Source: Xylocopa sonorina
Taxonomy: Eukaryota; Arthropoda; Insecta; Hymenoptera; Apidae
DNA length: 64,000 nt
Assembly: GCF_050948175.1 (NCBI RefSeq)
Contig: NW_027490117.1
Coordinates: forward strand, 124,001 to 188,000
Reading direction: 5' to 3'
The notes beneath the pieces are model-generated. The model worked only from the letters and a program-made list of their open reading frames with translations, had not been told where the DNA came from and searched no databases. A program made the position numbers and the translations under genes. Shown here piece after piece: positions 52,785 through 64,000 of the stretch (the first letter of the stretch is position 1; the number at the start of each line of letters is the position of its first letter).

Positions 52785-55700
52785 ACCTCGTATTCACTTC
52801 AAAAGAATGTAAATGCGACACTTCCTTGCTAGGAAATAAGGTTTGCAGATATCTACGTATCGAAGAAATAGAGTTATAATGCTTCTTGAATCGCCATATC
52901 GCATCTCATTTCTATGTTTCATCACAAGATATAATATTCATTGCGAAGTGTCATGTATACATCGTATTCCTCACAAGAGAATGTAAATGCGACACTTCCT
53001 TTCTAGGAAATAGCGTTTGCAGATGTCTACGTACCGATGCAATGGAGTTCTAATGCTTCTTAAATCGCGATATCGCAATACATTTCTATGTTTCATGATA
53101 AGATATAATATTCATTCCGAAGTGTCATGTATACCTCGAATTCACTTCAAAAGTATGTAAATGCGACACTTCCATGCTAGGAAATAGCGTTTGCAGATAT
53201 CTCCGCATCGAGGCAATAGGTTTCTAATGCTTCTTAAGACGCGATATCGCATCTCACATTTATGTTACATGATAACGTATAATGTTCATTGCGAAGTGTC
53301 ACGTATACCTCGTATTCACTTCAAAAGAATGTAAATGCGAATCTTCCTTGCTAGGAAATAGCGTTTGCAGATATCTACGTATCGTAGCAATGGAGTTCTA
53401 ACGCTTCTTAAAACGAGATATGGCAACTCATTTCTACGTTTCGTGATAAGATATAATATTCATTGGAAAGTGTCATGTACACCTCGTATTCACTTCAAAA
53501 GAATGTAAGTGCGACACTTCCATGCTAGGAGATAGCGTTTGCAGATGTCTCCGCATCAAGGCCATATAGTTTGAATGCTTTTTAAAACGAGATATCGCAT
53601 CTCTCTCCTATGTTTCATGATAAGATATAATATTCATTGCGAAGTGTCACGTATACCTCGTATTCACTTCAAAAGATTGTAAATGCGATGTTTCCATTCT
53701 TGGGAATACCGTTTGCAGATGTCTGCGTATCGTAGCAATAGAGTTCTAATGCTACTTAAATCGCGATATCACATTTCATTTATATGTTTCGTGATAAGAT
53801 ATAATATTCATTGCGAAGTGTCATGTATACCTCGTATTCACGTCAAAAGAATGTAAGTGCGACTATTCCTTTCAAGGAAATAGCGTTTGCTGATGCCTAC
53901 GTATCGTAGCAAAAGAGACCTAATGCTTCTTAAAACAAGATGTCGCATTTCATTTCTATGTTTGTGATAAGATATAATATTCATTTCGAAGTGTTATGTA
54001 TACCTCGTATTCACTCCAAACAAATGTAAATGCGACACTTCCTTGCTAGGAAATAGCGTTAGCAGATGCCTACGCATCGTAGCAATAGAGTTGTAGTGCT
54101 TCTCAAAACGCGATATTGCATCTCATTTCTATGCTTCATGATAAGTTATAATTTTCATTGCGAATTGTCATGTATACCTCGTATTCACTGCATACGAATG
54201 TAAATGCGACACTTCCTTGCTGGGAAATAGCGTATTCAGATGTCTACGTATCGTAGCAATAGAGTTCTAATGCTACTTAAATCGCGATATCGCATCTCAT
54301 TTCTATATTTCGTGATAAGATATAATATTCATTGCGAAGTGTCATGTGTACCTCGTATTCTCTTCAAAAGAATGTAAATGCGACGTTTCCATCCTAGGAA
54401 ATAGCGTTCGCAGATGTCTACGTATCGTAGCAAATGAGTCCTAATGCTTCTTAAAACGAGATGTCGCATTTCATTTCTATGTTTCGTGATAAGAAATAAT
54501 ATTCATTTCGAAGTGTTATGTATACCTCGTAATCACTTCAATAGAATGTAAATGCGACTATTGCTTGCTAGGAAATAGCGTTTGCAGATGTCTACGTATC
54601 GTAGCAATAGAGTTCTAATGCTACTTAAATCGCGATATCGCATCTCATTTCTATATTTCGAGATAAGATATAATATTCATTGCGAAGTGTCATGTGTACC
54701 TCATATTCACTTCAATTGAATGTAAATGCACCTATTGCTTGCTAGGAAATAGCGTTTGCAGATGTCTACGTATCGTAGCAATAGAGTTCTAATGCAACTT
54801 AAAACGAGATGTCGCATTTCATTTCTATGATTCGTGATAAGGTACAATATTCATTGTGGAGTGTTATGCGTACCTCGTATTCACTTCAAAAGAATGTAAA
54901 TGCAACACTTCCTTGATAGGAAATAACATTTGCAGATGTCTACGCATCGTAGCATTAGAGTTCTAGTGCTTCTTAAATCGCGATATCGCATCTCACTTCT
55001 ATGTCTCGAGATAAGATATAATATTCATTGCGAAGTGTCATGTATACCTCGTATTAACTTCAAAAGAATGTAAATGCGGCATTTCCTTCATAGGAAATAG
55101 CGTTTGCAGATGTCTACGTATCGTAGCAATAGAGTTCTAATGCTTCCTAAACCCGATATCGCATTTCACTGATATGTTTCATGACAAGATATAATATTCA
55201 TTATGGAGTGTTATGCATACCTCGTATTCACTTCATTAGAATGTAAATGCGACCCTTCCATGCTAGGAAATAGCCTTTGCAGATGCCTACGTATCGTAGC
55301 AATAGAGTTCTAAAGCTTCTTAGAACGCGATATCGCATCTCACTTCTATGTTTCATGATAAGATGTAATATTCATTGCGAAGTGGTATGTATACCTCGTA
55401 TTCCGTTTAAAAGAATGTAAATGCGACACTTCCTTGCTAGGAAATAGCGATTCCAGATGTCTTCTTATCGTAGCAATAGAGTTCTAATGCTTCTTAAATC
55501 GCGATATTGCATCTCAATTCTATGTTTCGTGATAAGATATAATGTTCATTGCGAAGTGTCATGTATACCTCGTATTAACTTCAAAGAATGTAAATGCGAC
55601 CATTCCTTGCTCGGAAATAGCGTTTGCAGATGCCTACGTATCGTAGCAATAGAGTTCGAGTGCTATTTAAATCGCGATATCGCATCTCATTTCTATATAT

Positions 55701-57628
55701 CGTGATAAGATATAATATTCATTGCGAAGTGTCATGTATACCTCGCATACACTACAAAGGAATGAAAATGCGACATTTCCTTGCTAGGAAATGGCGTTTG
55801 CAGATGTTTACGTATCGTAGCAATAGAGTTCTAATTCTTCTTCAACCGCGATATCGCATCCCATTTCTATGTTTCATGATAAGATATAATATTCATTGCC
55901 AAGTGTCATGTATTTCTCGCATACACTTCAAATGAATGTGAATACGACACTTCCTTGCTAGGAAATAGCTTTGACAGATGTCTACGTATCTAAGCAATTG
56001 AGTTCTAATGATTCTTAAAACGAGATTTCGCATCTCACTTCTATGTCTAATGATAATATATAATATTGATTGCGAAGTGTTATGTATTCCTCATCTACAC
56101 TTCAAATGAATGTAAATGCTGCACTTCCTTTCTAGGGAATAGCGTTTGCAGATGTCTACGTATCGAAGCAATAGAGTTCCAAAGCTGCTTAAATAGCGAT
56201 ATCGCATCTCATTTCTATGTTTCATGATAAGATATAATATTCAAGGCGAAGTGTCATGTATGCCTCGTATTCACTTCAAAAGAATGTAAACGCGACACTT
56301 CCTTGCTAGGAAGTAGCGTTTGCAGATGTCTACGTATCGAACCAATAGACATCTAATGCTTCATAAATCGCCAAATCGAATCTCATTTCTATGTTTCATG
56401 ATAAGATATAATATTCATTGTGCAGTTTTATGTATACCTCGTATTCACCTCAAAAGAATGTAATTGCGACACTTCCTTGTTAGGAAATAGCGTTTTCGGG
56501 TGTCTACGTATCGTAGCAATAGAGTTCTAATGTCTCTTAAAACGCGAAATCGCTAGTCATTTCTATGCTTCATGATAAGATATAATATTCATTGCGAAGT
56601 GTCATGTATACCTCGTATTCACTTCAGAAGAATGTAAATGCGACACTTCCTTGCTAGGAAATAGCGTTTTGCAGAAGTCAACGTATGGAAGCAATGCAGT
56701 TCTAACGCTTCTTAAAACGGGATATCGCATATCATTTCTATGTTTTATGGTAAGTTATAATATTCATTGCGAAGTGTCATGCATACCTCGTATTCACTTA
56801 AAATGAATGTAAATGCGACACTTCCATGCTAGGAAATAGCGTTTGCAGATGTCTACGTACCGCAGCAATAGAGTTCTAATGCTTCTTAAAACGCAATATC
56901 GCATCTCATTTCTATGTTTCATGATAGCATATAATATTCATTGCGAAGTGTAATGTTTACCTCGTATACACTTCAGAAGAGTGTGAAAGCGTCACCTCCT
57001 TGCTAGGAAATTGCGTTTCCAGATGTCTACGTATCAAAGAAATAGAGTTCTAATGCTTCATAAAACGTGACATCGCATCTCATTTCTGTGTTTCGTAGTA
57101 AGATATAATATTCATTGTGGAGTGTTATGTATACCTCGTATTCACCTAAAAAGAATGTGAATGCGACACTTCCTTGCTAGGAAATTGCGTTTGCAGATGT
57201 CTACGTATTGTAGCAATGGATTTCTTGAGTTCCTTAATTCGCGATATCGCTCCTCATTTCCATGTTTCATGATAAGATATAATATTAAAGCAATGCGTTA
57301 TGTATATCTCGTCTACACTTGGAAGGAATGTAAATCCCATACTTCCTTTCTACGGAATAGCGTTTCTAGATGTCTACGTATTGATGCTATGTATATCTAA
57401 TTCTACATAAAACGCGATGTCGCATCTCATTTCTATATCTCATGATAAGATATAATATTCAGTGAAAGGCGTTATGTGTCTCCTGTCTACACATCAAAAG
57501 AATGTATGTGCCACATTAGCTTGCTATGGAGTAGCGCTAATAAATGTTTACGTTTCGAAGCAATTGGATTTAATACTTCATTATACGCGAAGTTGCATCT
57601 CGTTTTTATGTCTCATGATAAGATGTAA
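52785..57628 (-). repeat. Satellite minus arm, unit 2, proximal part
   Basis: About 28 monomers in minus orientation. Monomers turn more diverged from about 57260 (GTGTCTCCTGTCTACAC, GCTATGGAGTAGCGC) up to the insertion at 57629. Its B-side edge matches 23797 onward. Confidence 0.96.
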
Positions 57629-59253
57629 TGTCACGTCTTGGATCGCGGATAACTAACCGCTAGCCGGAGAGATACGCAGCCAAAAGCTGTTCGGCTCGCA
57701 CAGTTGCGTCAGAGTCCGGACACATTTTGCTCGCAAAACACGGATCGAAAAGGCGCGGACGAAGTTAAGATAACGTTGACTTACCTTTGGTGTCTTGATA
57801 GCTGCTAATATTCAATATCCTTGCTGCAAGTATCGTCGTCGGTCCGGATTGTCCTCGGGTATGGTTCCTGCGTACGGGCTGTTGTGCGGTATCGTCAGCG
57901 GGATGAGTACCGTTGTAGCCTACTCTCCAGTGCGGATCGGCAATAGATACGGCGGTGCGGGGCGGCTGTTCGGCCGGTATGTAGCGAAAGAAGAGACGGT
58001 GCAGTGATATATGCACGAGTCGACGGTTGCACCAATGTATTTGCGCACCTGTGATCGTAAGAAGTTTATCCTTCCCTTGCGGCGAGTTCGTTTGGATGTA
58101 CCGGAACGGTGCATTCGAGTCGGATGCCAAACGTCCAGATACGGGTACACTAAGCGGTGGTCCGCTCTAGATTACCGCTCCAGAAATATGGAAAATCGTG
58201 CGTCTTTGCTCTAGTCTCGATGTGGGTCGATGCAGCTAAGCGGTGGTCCGTTCTAACTGGTCGATTACAGAGTTTGAATAAAGGTCAGAGCTCGTGAATG
58301 ATCTCCAAGACGCGTGGACTCGTGGAGGACTTCGTAATAATGAATTTATAATAATAGTAAAACAAGAAATGGTTGGAATAATGAGAATTGTAAGTACTGG
58401 TAAAATAAAGTATTTTCAAAATAAGACAACGCTTACACTGTTACTTCCCTATGCAAAAGTTGAATAAGTACTAGGATTCGTTAATTTTAGAATATATTTA
58501 GAATGATAATTAGAAACTTGAGTTAGTATAGTCGAAATCGGCCTGAATTAGAGTTTAGGGTTCAGAGAGGTCCGCTCGCTTGGAGCGGATGACTTGAACT
58601 TGGTTTGAATTAGAAATGAGAGCGGTCCGCATGCTTCGAGCGGATGACTCGAACTGCACTTTCAGCTGGCGAACCCGCGACCTCCTCGGATCGCGTCGCG
58701 CGCGAGTCGCGGGGCGCCAGAGTGGGGCGAACACTCGTCCTGCGAAGTGGGATGTACTGTCGTGCTGGGGCGCGCGCGTTCGCCGTGAGCCACAAGCGTC
58801 TGGCGCTCGCTCGGGCGCTTTGCTTATTTCCTATACCGGCTACATAGGCTCTTAAAATTAGGATTACACATGAGATGGCTTATGATAGCTTGTGCCTGTT
58901 GTGTCATGCATGTACCTCGAGTGTAGTGTGCTCAAATTCTAGAATTTGCTTAATTTTAATTATAGAAGTATGTAAAGTATGGATACGGGTGCGTAACGAC
59001 GGGCGACACTTCATATTAAGTGGAATGGTCCTCGTACGGAGGCTGTGACACGCTTGGGCTCCAGCTGTCTGACAGGTACGCGTCGTGACGCGATCGAGTG
59101 GTCCAACTCCCTGGTGCGAGGGTGGTTGCGTTCGATCTGCCATCGGTCTGTATTACCAGGTGTCGGTATGCTCGTCTCTGCAATGGCGGCCGGCGGTGTG
59201 TGCGGCTCTACTGGGGGGTGTAGAAGGTTCCGAAATGTTCGGCGAACGTCACA
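57629..59253. mobile_element. LTR-like element (1,625 bp) inserted in satellite
   Basis: Starts TGTCACG and ends CGTCACA. It is flanked by the direct repeat GTAA (57625-57628 and 59254-59257). Removing it joins GATAAGATGTAA to TATC, restoring the satellite order GATAAGATATAATATTC. The ends resemble LTR1 and point to a solo LTR of a Gypsy-like element. Inside are two AAGCGGTGGTCCG direct repeats (about 58153 and 58239) and two small hairpins at 58571-58589 and 58626-58644. No gag-pol frame is present. Confidence 0.6.
58566..58650. other. Paired hairpins in the LTR-like element
   Basis: Two similar segments about 54 bp apart, each with an inverted repeat: TCCGCT with AGCGGA (58571-58589) and TCCGC with GCGGA (58626-58644), both followed by ATGACT(T/C)GAACT. 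They could be protein-binding or RNA-structure elements of the LTR. No function is shown. Confidence 0.5.
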
Positions 59254-59293
59254 GTAATATCAATGCAACGCGTTATGTATATCCAGATATAAT
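59254..59293 (-). repeat. Satellite remnant between two insertions
   Basis: About 40 bp of degenerate minus-orientation monomer (GCAACGCGTTATGTATATCC) between the LTR-like element and the next insert. It shows that both insertions hit the same stretch of satellite. Confidence 0.6.
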
Positions 59294-59822
59294 GGGTTCC
59301 AGAACCTGGGTGTCCAGGAAGTACCTATCCCCACCTCCTCGTGGTGGAACCTGGGCGCCGGGCTTGCCCGGTGGCTAACGGGGCTCTGGGGCTACAATAT
59401 CCAATCGAATTAATTTAAGACTCGGAGGTTTGGTGCATCAACGATTGCCCAAAATAGTCCGAACCCTTTTCGTAGAGCAAAATTGAATAGACTGAGCAGG
59501 CAGTCTGGAGCATCTATAAATTTGGCCAAACTGATGCTTAATAATTCAAAAAGGGTCAGAGTGAGCGTGTTCGCGTACACGTAGCGAGTTCGCCTCCCCG
59601 AGGTTCCCCGTGGGTGCTCCGGCGGTTAGGATTCGTCCTCTCCGACGGAGTAGCTGAAGGACTCGCTCGGTGGGAAAGGCGCCCCGGCACATCTGGATTT
59701 TTCCATCGCCCGTTTCAGTGAGGTGGGAGTACCCTGGGAGGTAGAGGCTCGATTCCGTCGCGTATACCCGTCTGGGTGAGCAAGCACGCCTGATCACCGT
59801 CCTGGTGTAGGGCAGACAATAA
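59294..59822 (+). mobile_element. GC-rich insert with 15-bp target duplication, probable truncated non-LTR element
   Basis: The 529-bp insert lies between two copies of ATATCCAGATATAAT (59279-59293 and 59823-59837). A 15-bp duplication with no inverted ends suits target-primed reverse transcription. The right end GGCAGACAATAA would then be the 3' end of a 5'-truncated copy. The 3' part is GC-rich like many insect LINE 3' regions, but no reverse transcriptase sequence remains and I cannot name the clade. Confidence 0.45.
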
Positions 59823-62800
59823 ATATCCAGATATAATATACATTGTGGTGTGTTACGTATCCCCCGTCTACACTTCAAATGAATGTAAATGCGACACTTC
59901 CTTTCTAGGAAATTACGTTTCCAGATGTCTAGGTATCAAAGCAATAGAGTTCTAATGCTTCTTAAAACATGATATCCCATCTTATTTCTATGCTTCATGA
60001 TAAGATACAATGTACATTGTGGAGTGTTATGTATACCTGGTATTCACTACAAAAGAATGTAAATGCGACACTGCCTTTCTAGGAAATAGCGTTTCCAGAT
60101 GTCTACGTATCGTAGAATTAGAGTTCTAATGCTTCTTAAAACGCGATATCGCATCTCATTTCTATGTTTCATTATAAGATATAAAATTAATTGCGAAGTG
60201 TCATGTATACCTCGCATACACTTCAATTGATTGTACATGCGACACTTCCTTGCTAGGAAATAGCGTTTGCAGATGTCTACGTATCGAAGCAATAGAATTC
60301 TAATGCATCTGGAATCTTCATATCGTATCACATTTCTATGATTCATGATAAGATATAATACTCATTGTGGAGTGTTGTGTATACCTCGTATTCACTTCAA
60401 AAGAATGTAAATGCGACACTTCCTTGCAAGAAAGTAGCGTTTGAAGTTGTCTACGAATCGAAGCAATGGAGATCTAATGCTTCTTAAAACGCGCTATCGC
60501 ATCTCATTTCAATGTTTCATGATAAGGTATAATATTCATTGCGAAGTGTCATGTATACCTCGTATTCACATCAAAAGAATGCAAATGCGATACTTCCATG
60601 CTAGGAAATAGCGTTTGCAGATGTCTAATTTATCGTAGCAATAGAGTTCTAATGCTTCTTAAAACGAGATAGAGCATCTCATTTCTATGTTTTACGATAA
60701 GATATAATATTCATTGCGAAGTGTTATGTATACCGCGCATACACTTCAAATGAATGTAAATGGGACACTTCCTTGCTAGATAATAGCGTTTGCAGATGTC
60801 TACGTATCGAAGCAATAGAGTTCTAATGCTTCTCAAAACGCGATATCGCTTCTCACTTCTATGTTTCATTATAAGATATAATATTCATTGTGAAGTGTCA
60901 TGTATAGATCGCATACACATCAAATGAATGTATAAGCGTCACTTCCTTGCTAGGAAATAGTGGTTGCAGATGTTTACGTATCGAAGCAGTAGAGTTCTAA
61001 TGCTTCTTAAAACGAGATATCGCATTTCTTTTCCACGTTTCATGGTAAGATATAATATTCAATGTGGAGTGTTATGTATACTTCGTACTCACTTCAAAAG
61101 AATATAAGTGTTACACTTCCTTGCTATTAGATGCCGTTTGCAGGTGTAAACGTACCGTAGCAAAAGTGTTCTAATGCTTTTTAAAACGCGATATCTCATC
61201 CCATTTCTATGTTTCATGGTAAGATATAATATTCATTGCGAAGTGTCATGTATACCTCGTATTCCTTTCAAAAGAATGTAAATGCGACACTTCTTTGCTA
61301 GGAAGTAGCGTTTGCAGATGTCAACGTATCGAACGTATAGATTTCTAATGCTTCTTAAATCACCATATCGCATCTCATTTCTATGTTTCATGATAAGATA
61401 TAATATTCATTGTGCAGTGTTATGTATACCTCGTATTCACCACAAAAGAATGTAAACGCGACACTTCCTTGCTAGGAAATAGCGTTTGCAGATATCTACG
61501 TATCGAAGCATTAGTGTTCCAGTGCTTCTCAAAACATGATATAGCTACTCATTACTATGTTTCATGATAGTATAAAATGTTCACTGCGCAGTGTCATGTA
61601 TACCTCGCATACACTTCAAATGAATGTAAATGCGACACTTCCTTCCTAGGAAATATCGTTTGCAGTTGTCTACGTATCGAAGCAATAGACTTCTAAAGCT
61701 TGCTAATTCGCGATATCGCATCTCATATCTATGTTTCATGATAATATATAATATTCATTGCGAAGTGATATGAATACCTCGTATTCACTTCAAAAGAATG
61801 TAAATGCGACACTTCCTTGCTAGGAAGTAGCGTTTGCAGATGTCTACGTATCGTGGCATTAGAGTTCGAATGCTTCTCAAAACGCGATATCGCAACTCAT
61901 TACTATGTTTCATGATAAGATATAATATTCATTGTGCAGTGTTATGTATATCTCGTCTATACTTCAAATGAATGTAAATGCGACACTTCCTTGCTAGGAT
62001 ATAGCGTGTGCAGATGCCTGCGTATCGTGGCATTAGAGTTCTAATGCTTCTCAAAACGCGATATCGCTAATCATTACTATGTTTCATGATAATATATAAT
62101 ATTCATTGTGGAGTGTTATGTATACCCCGTATTCACTTCAAAAGAATGTAAACGCGACACTTCCTTCCCAGGAAATAGCGTTTGCAGATGTCTACGTATC
62201 GAAGCAATAGATTTCTAATGCTTCTTAAATCGCCATATCGCATCTCATTTCTATGTTTCATGATAAGATATAATATTCATTGTGCAGTGTTATGTATATC
62301 TCGTCTATACTTCAAATGAATGTAAATGCGACACTTCCTTGCCTGGATATAGCGTGTGCAGATGTCTACGTATCGTGGCATTAGAGCTATAATGCTTCTC
62401 AAAACGCGATATCGCATCTCATTTCTACGTTTCATGATAATATATAATATTCCTTGCGAAGTGTCATGTACACCTCGTATTCACCTCAAAAGAATGTAAA
62501 TGCGACACTTCCTTGCTTGGAAATAGCGTTTGCAGATGTCTACGTATCGAAGCAATAGAGTTCTAAAGCTTCATAAATCGCGATATCGCATCTCATTTCA
62601 ATGTTTCATGATGAGATATAATATTCATTGTGCAGTGTTATGAATACCTCGTATTCACTCCGAAAGAATGAAAATGCGATACTTCCTTGCTAGGAAGAAG
62701 TGATTGCAGATGTCTACGTATCGAAGCAATAGGGATCTAATGCTTCTTACATCGCGATATCGCTTCTCATTTCTATGTTTCATGATAATATATAATATTC

Positions 62801-64000
62801 CCTGCGAAGTGTCATGTATACCTCGCATACACTTCAAATGAATGCAAATGTGACACTTCCTTGCTAGGAAATAGCGTTTGCAGATATCTACGTATCGATG
62901 CAATAGACATCTAATGCTTCATAAATAGCCATATCGCATCTTATTTCTACGTTTCATGATCAGATATAATATTCATTATGCAGTGTTATGTATACCTCGC
63001 ATTCACCTCAAAGGAATGTAAATGCGACACTTCCTTGCTAGGAAATAGCGTTTGCAGATATCTACGTATCGAAGCAATAGGGATCTAGTACTTCTTAAAT
63101 CGCGTTATCCCTTCTCATTTCTATGATTCATGATAATATATAATATTCACTGCGATGTGTCATGTATACCTCGCATACACTTCAAATGAATGTAAATGCG
63201 ACACTTCCTTGATAGGAAATAGCGTTTGCAGATATCGACGTATCGAAGCAATAGAGTTCTAAAGCTTCATAAATCGCGATATGGCATCTCATTTCAATGT
63301 TTCATGATGAGATTATAATATTCATTGTGCAGTATTATGAATACCGCGTATTCACTTCAAAAGAATGTAAATGCGACACTTCCTTGCTAGGAAGAAGCGT
63401 TTGCAGATGCCTACGTATCGAAGCAATAGGGATCTAATGCTTCTTAAATCGCGATATCGCCTCTCATTTCTATGTTTCATGATAATATATAATATTCCCT
63501 GCGAAGTGCCATGTATACCTCACATACACTTCAAATGAATGTAAATGCGACACTTCCTTGCTAGGAAATAGCGTTTGCAGATGTCTACGTATCGAGACAA
63601 TAGACATCTAATGCTTCATAAATCGCCATATCGCATCTCATTTCTATGTTTCATGATCAGATATAATATTCATTATGCAGTGTTATGTATACCTCGTATT
63701 CACCTCAAAGGAATGTAAATGCGACACTTCCTTGCTAGGAAATAGCGTTTGCAGATGTCTACGTATCGGAGCAATAGGGATCTAATGCTTCTAAAATCGC
63801 GATATCGCATCTCATTTCAATGTTTCATGATGAGATATAACATTCATTGTGCAGTGTTATGAATACCGCGTATTCACTTCAAAAGATTGTAAATGCGACA
63901 CTTCCTTGCTAGGAAGAAGCGTTTGCAGATGTCTAAGTATCGAAGCAATAGGGATCTAATACTTCTAAAATCGCGATATCGCTTCTCACTTCTATGTTTC
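59823..64000 (-). repeat. Satellite minus arm, unit 2, distal part
   Basis: About 24 monomers in minus orientation, continuing past the window. It includes a two-monomer repeat (TCTCGTCTAT at 61951 and 62299, 348 bp apart) and a 3/4-monomer repeat (TGCAGTGTTATGAATAC-like marker at 62631, 63328 and 63850; spacings 697 and 522 bp). Confidence 0.96.
62600..64000 (-). repeat. 3/4-monomer higher-order repeat at window end
   Basis: Monomers with AGGAAGAAG(C/T)G, AATAGGGATCTA and CATTATGCAGTGTTATG recur in order every 697 bp (four monomers plus one base, from an extra T near 63313), then 522 bp (three monomers). The copies are close to identical, making this a second young HOR in the window. It is cut by the window end. 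Confidence 0.75.

Larger units (their letters stand above)
32659..64000. repeat. Large repeat unit 2 (incomplete at window end)
   Basis: Second copy of the large unit. Its A block keeps the same LTR, CACTA-like element, minus-strand frames and relic monomer in the same order as unit 1. Its plus arm is about 11.6 kb against 15.8 kb in unit 1, because it lacks the 9-monomer HOR. Its minus arm carries a 2.2-kb insertion complex and has not ended at base 64000. Confidence 0.9.

Overview
This is non-coding, repeat-dominated eukaryotic DNA. I see no gene I can name. It is AT-rich, keeps many CpG dinucleotides, and carries long tandem satellite, LTR-retrotransposon remnants and a CT microsatellite. 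That fits an arthropod, most likely an insect (perhaps a bee or other hymenopteran, low confidence), at a centromeric or pericentromeric locus.

The backbone is one satellite family with a 174-bp monomer. Monomers in 'plus' orientation (reading about GAAGTGTCGCATTTACATTC) and in 'minus' orientation form separate blocks called arms here. The window holds nearly two copies of a large unit with a period of about 32.66 kb. Each unit is: A (a non-satellite block of about 6 kb), a plus arm, B (a 1.5-kb spacer), then a minus arm. Unit 1: A at 1-6485, plus arm 6486-22280, B 22281-23796, minus arm 23797-32658. Unit 2: A at 32659-39605, plus arm 39606-51234, B 51235-52784, minus arm 52785-64000, which is still running at the window edge. 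Satellite arms therefore point toward each B and away from each A, giving a large imperfect palindrome repeated in tandem.

The arm interiors have their own higher-order repeats (HORs). Unit 1's plus arm has a 9-monomer, 1,566-bp HOR (7004-16455) whose copies differ by scattered point changes. Two copies have lost one monomer each, at different places. Unit 2's plus arm lacks this HOR and has a 4/5/6-monomer HOR instead (about 42580-45640), although the satellite edges beside B match between units. The arms' middles have therefore turned over since the units duplicated. Degenerate monomers lie at the outer margins (1-428, 32331-33085, 39606-39840 and about 57260-57628).

Block A contains a solo LTR of Ty3/Gypsy type with a 4-bp target duplication, a candidate CACTA-ended DNA element, a second related LTR truncated by satellite, a relic monomer and small unrecognised minus-strand reading frames. 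One of these frames is broken in unit 1. Unit 2's minus arm is interrupted by another LTR-like element (57629-59253, GTAA target duplication) and a GC-rich insert with a 15-bp target duplication (59294-59822), probably a 5'-truncated non-LTR element. Nothing here acts as an operon. The interest is in how the array is built and renewed.
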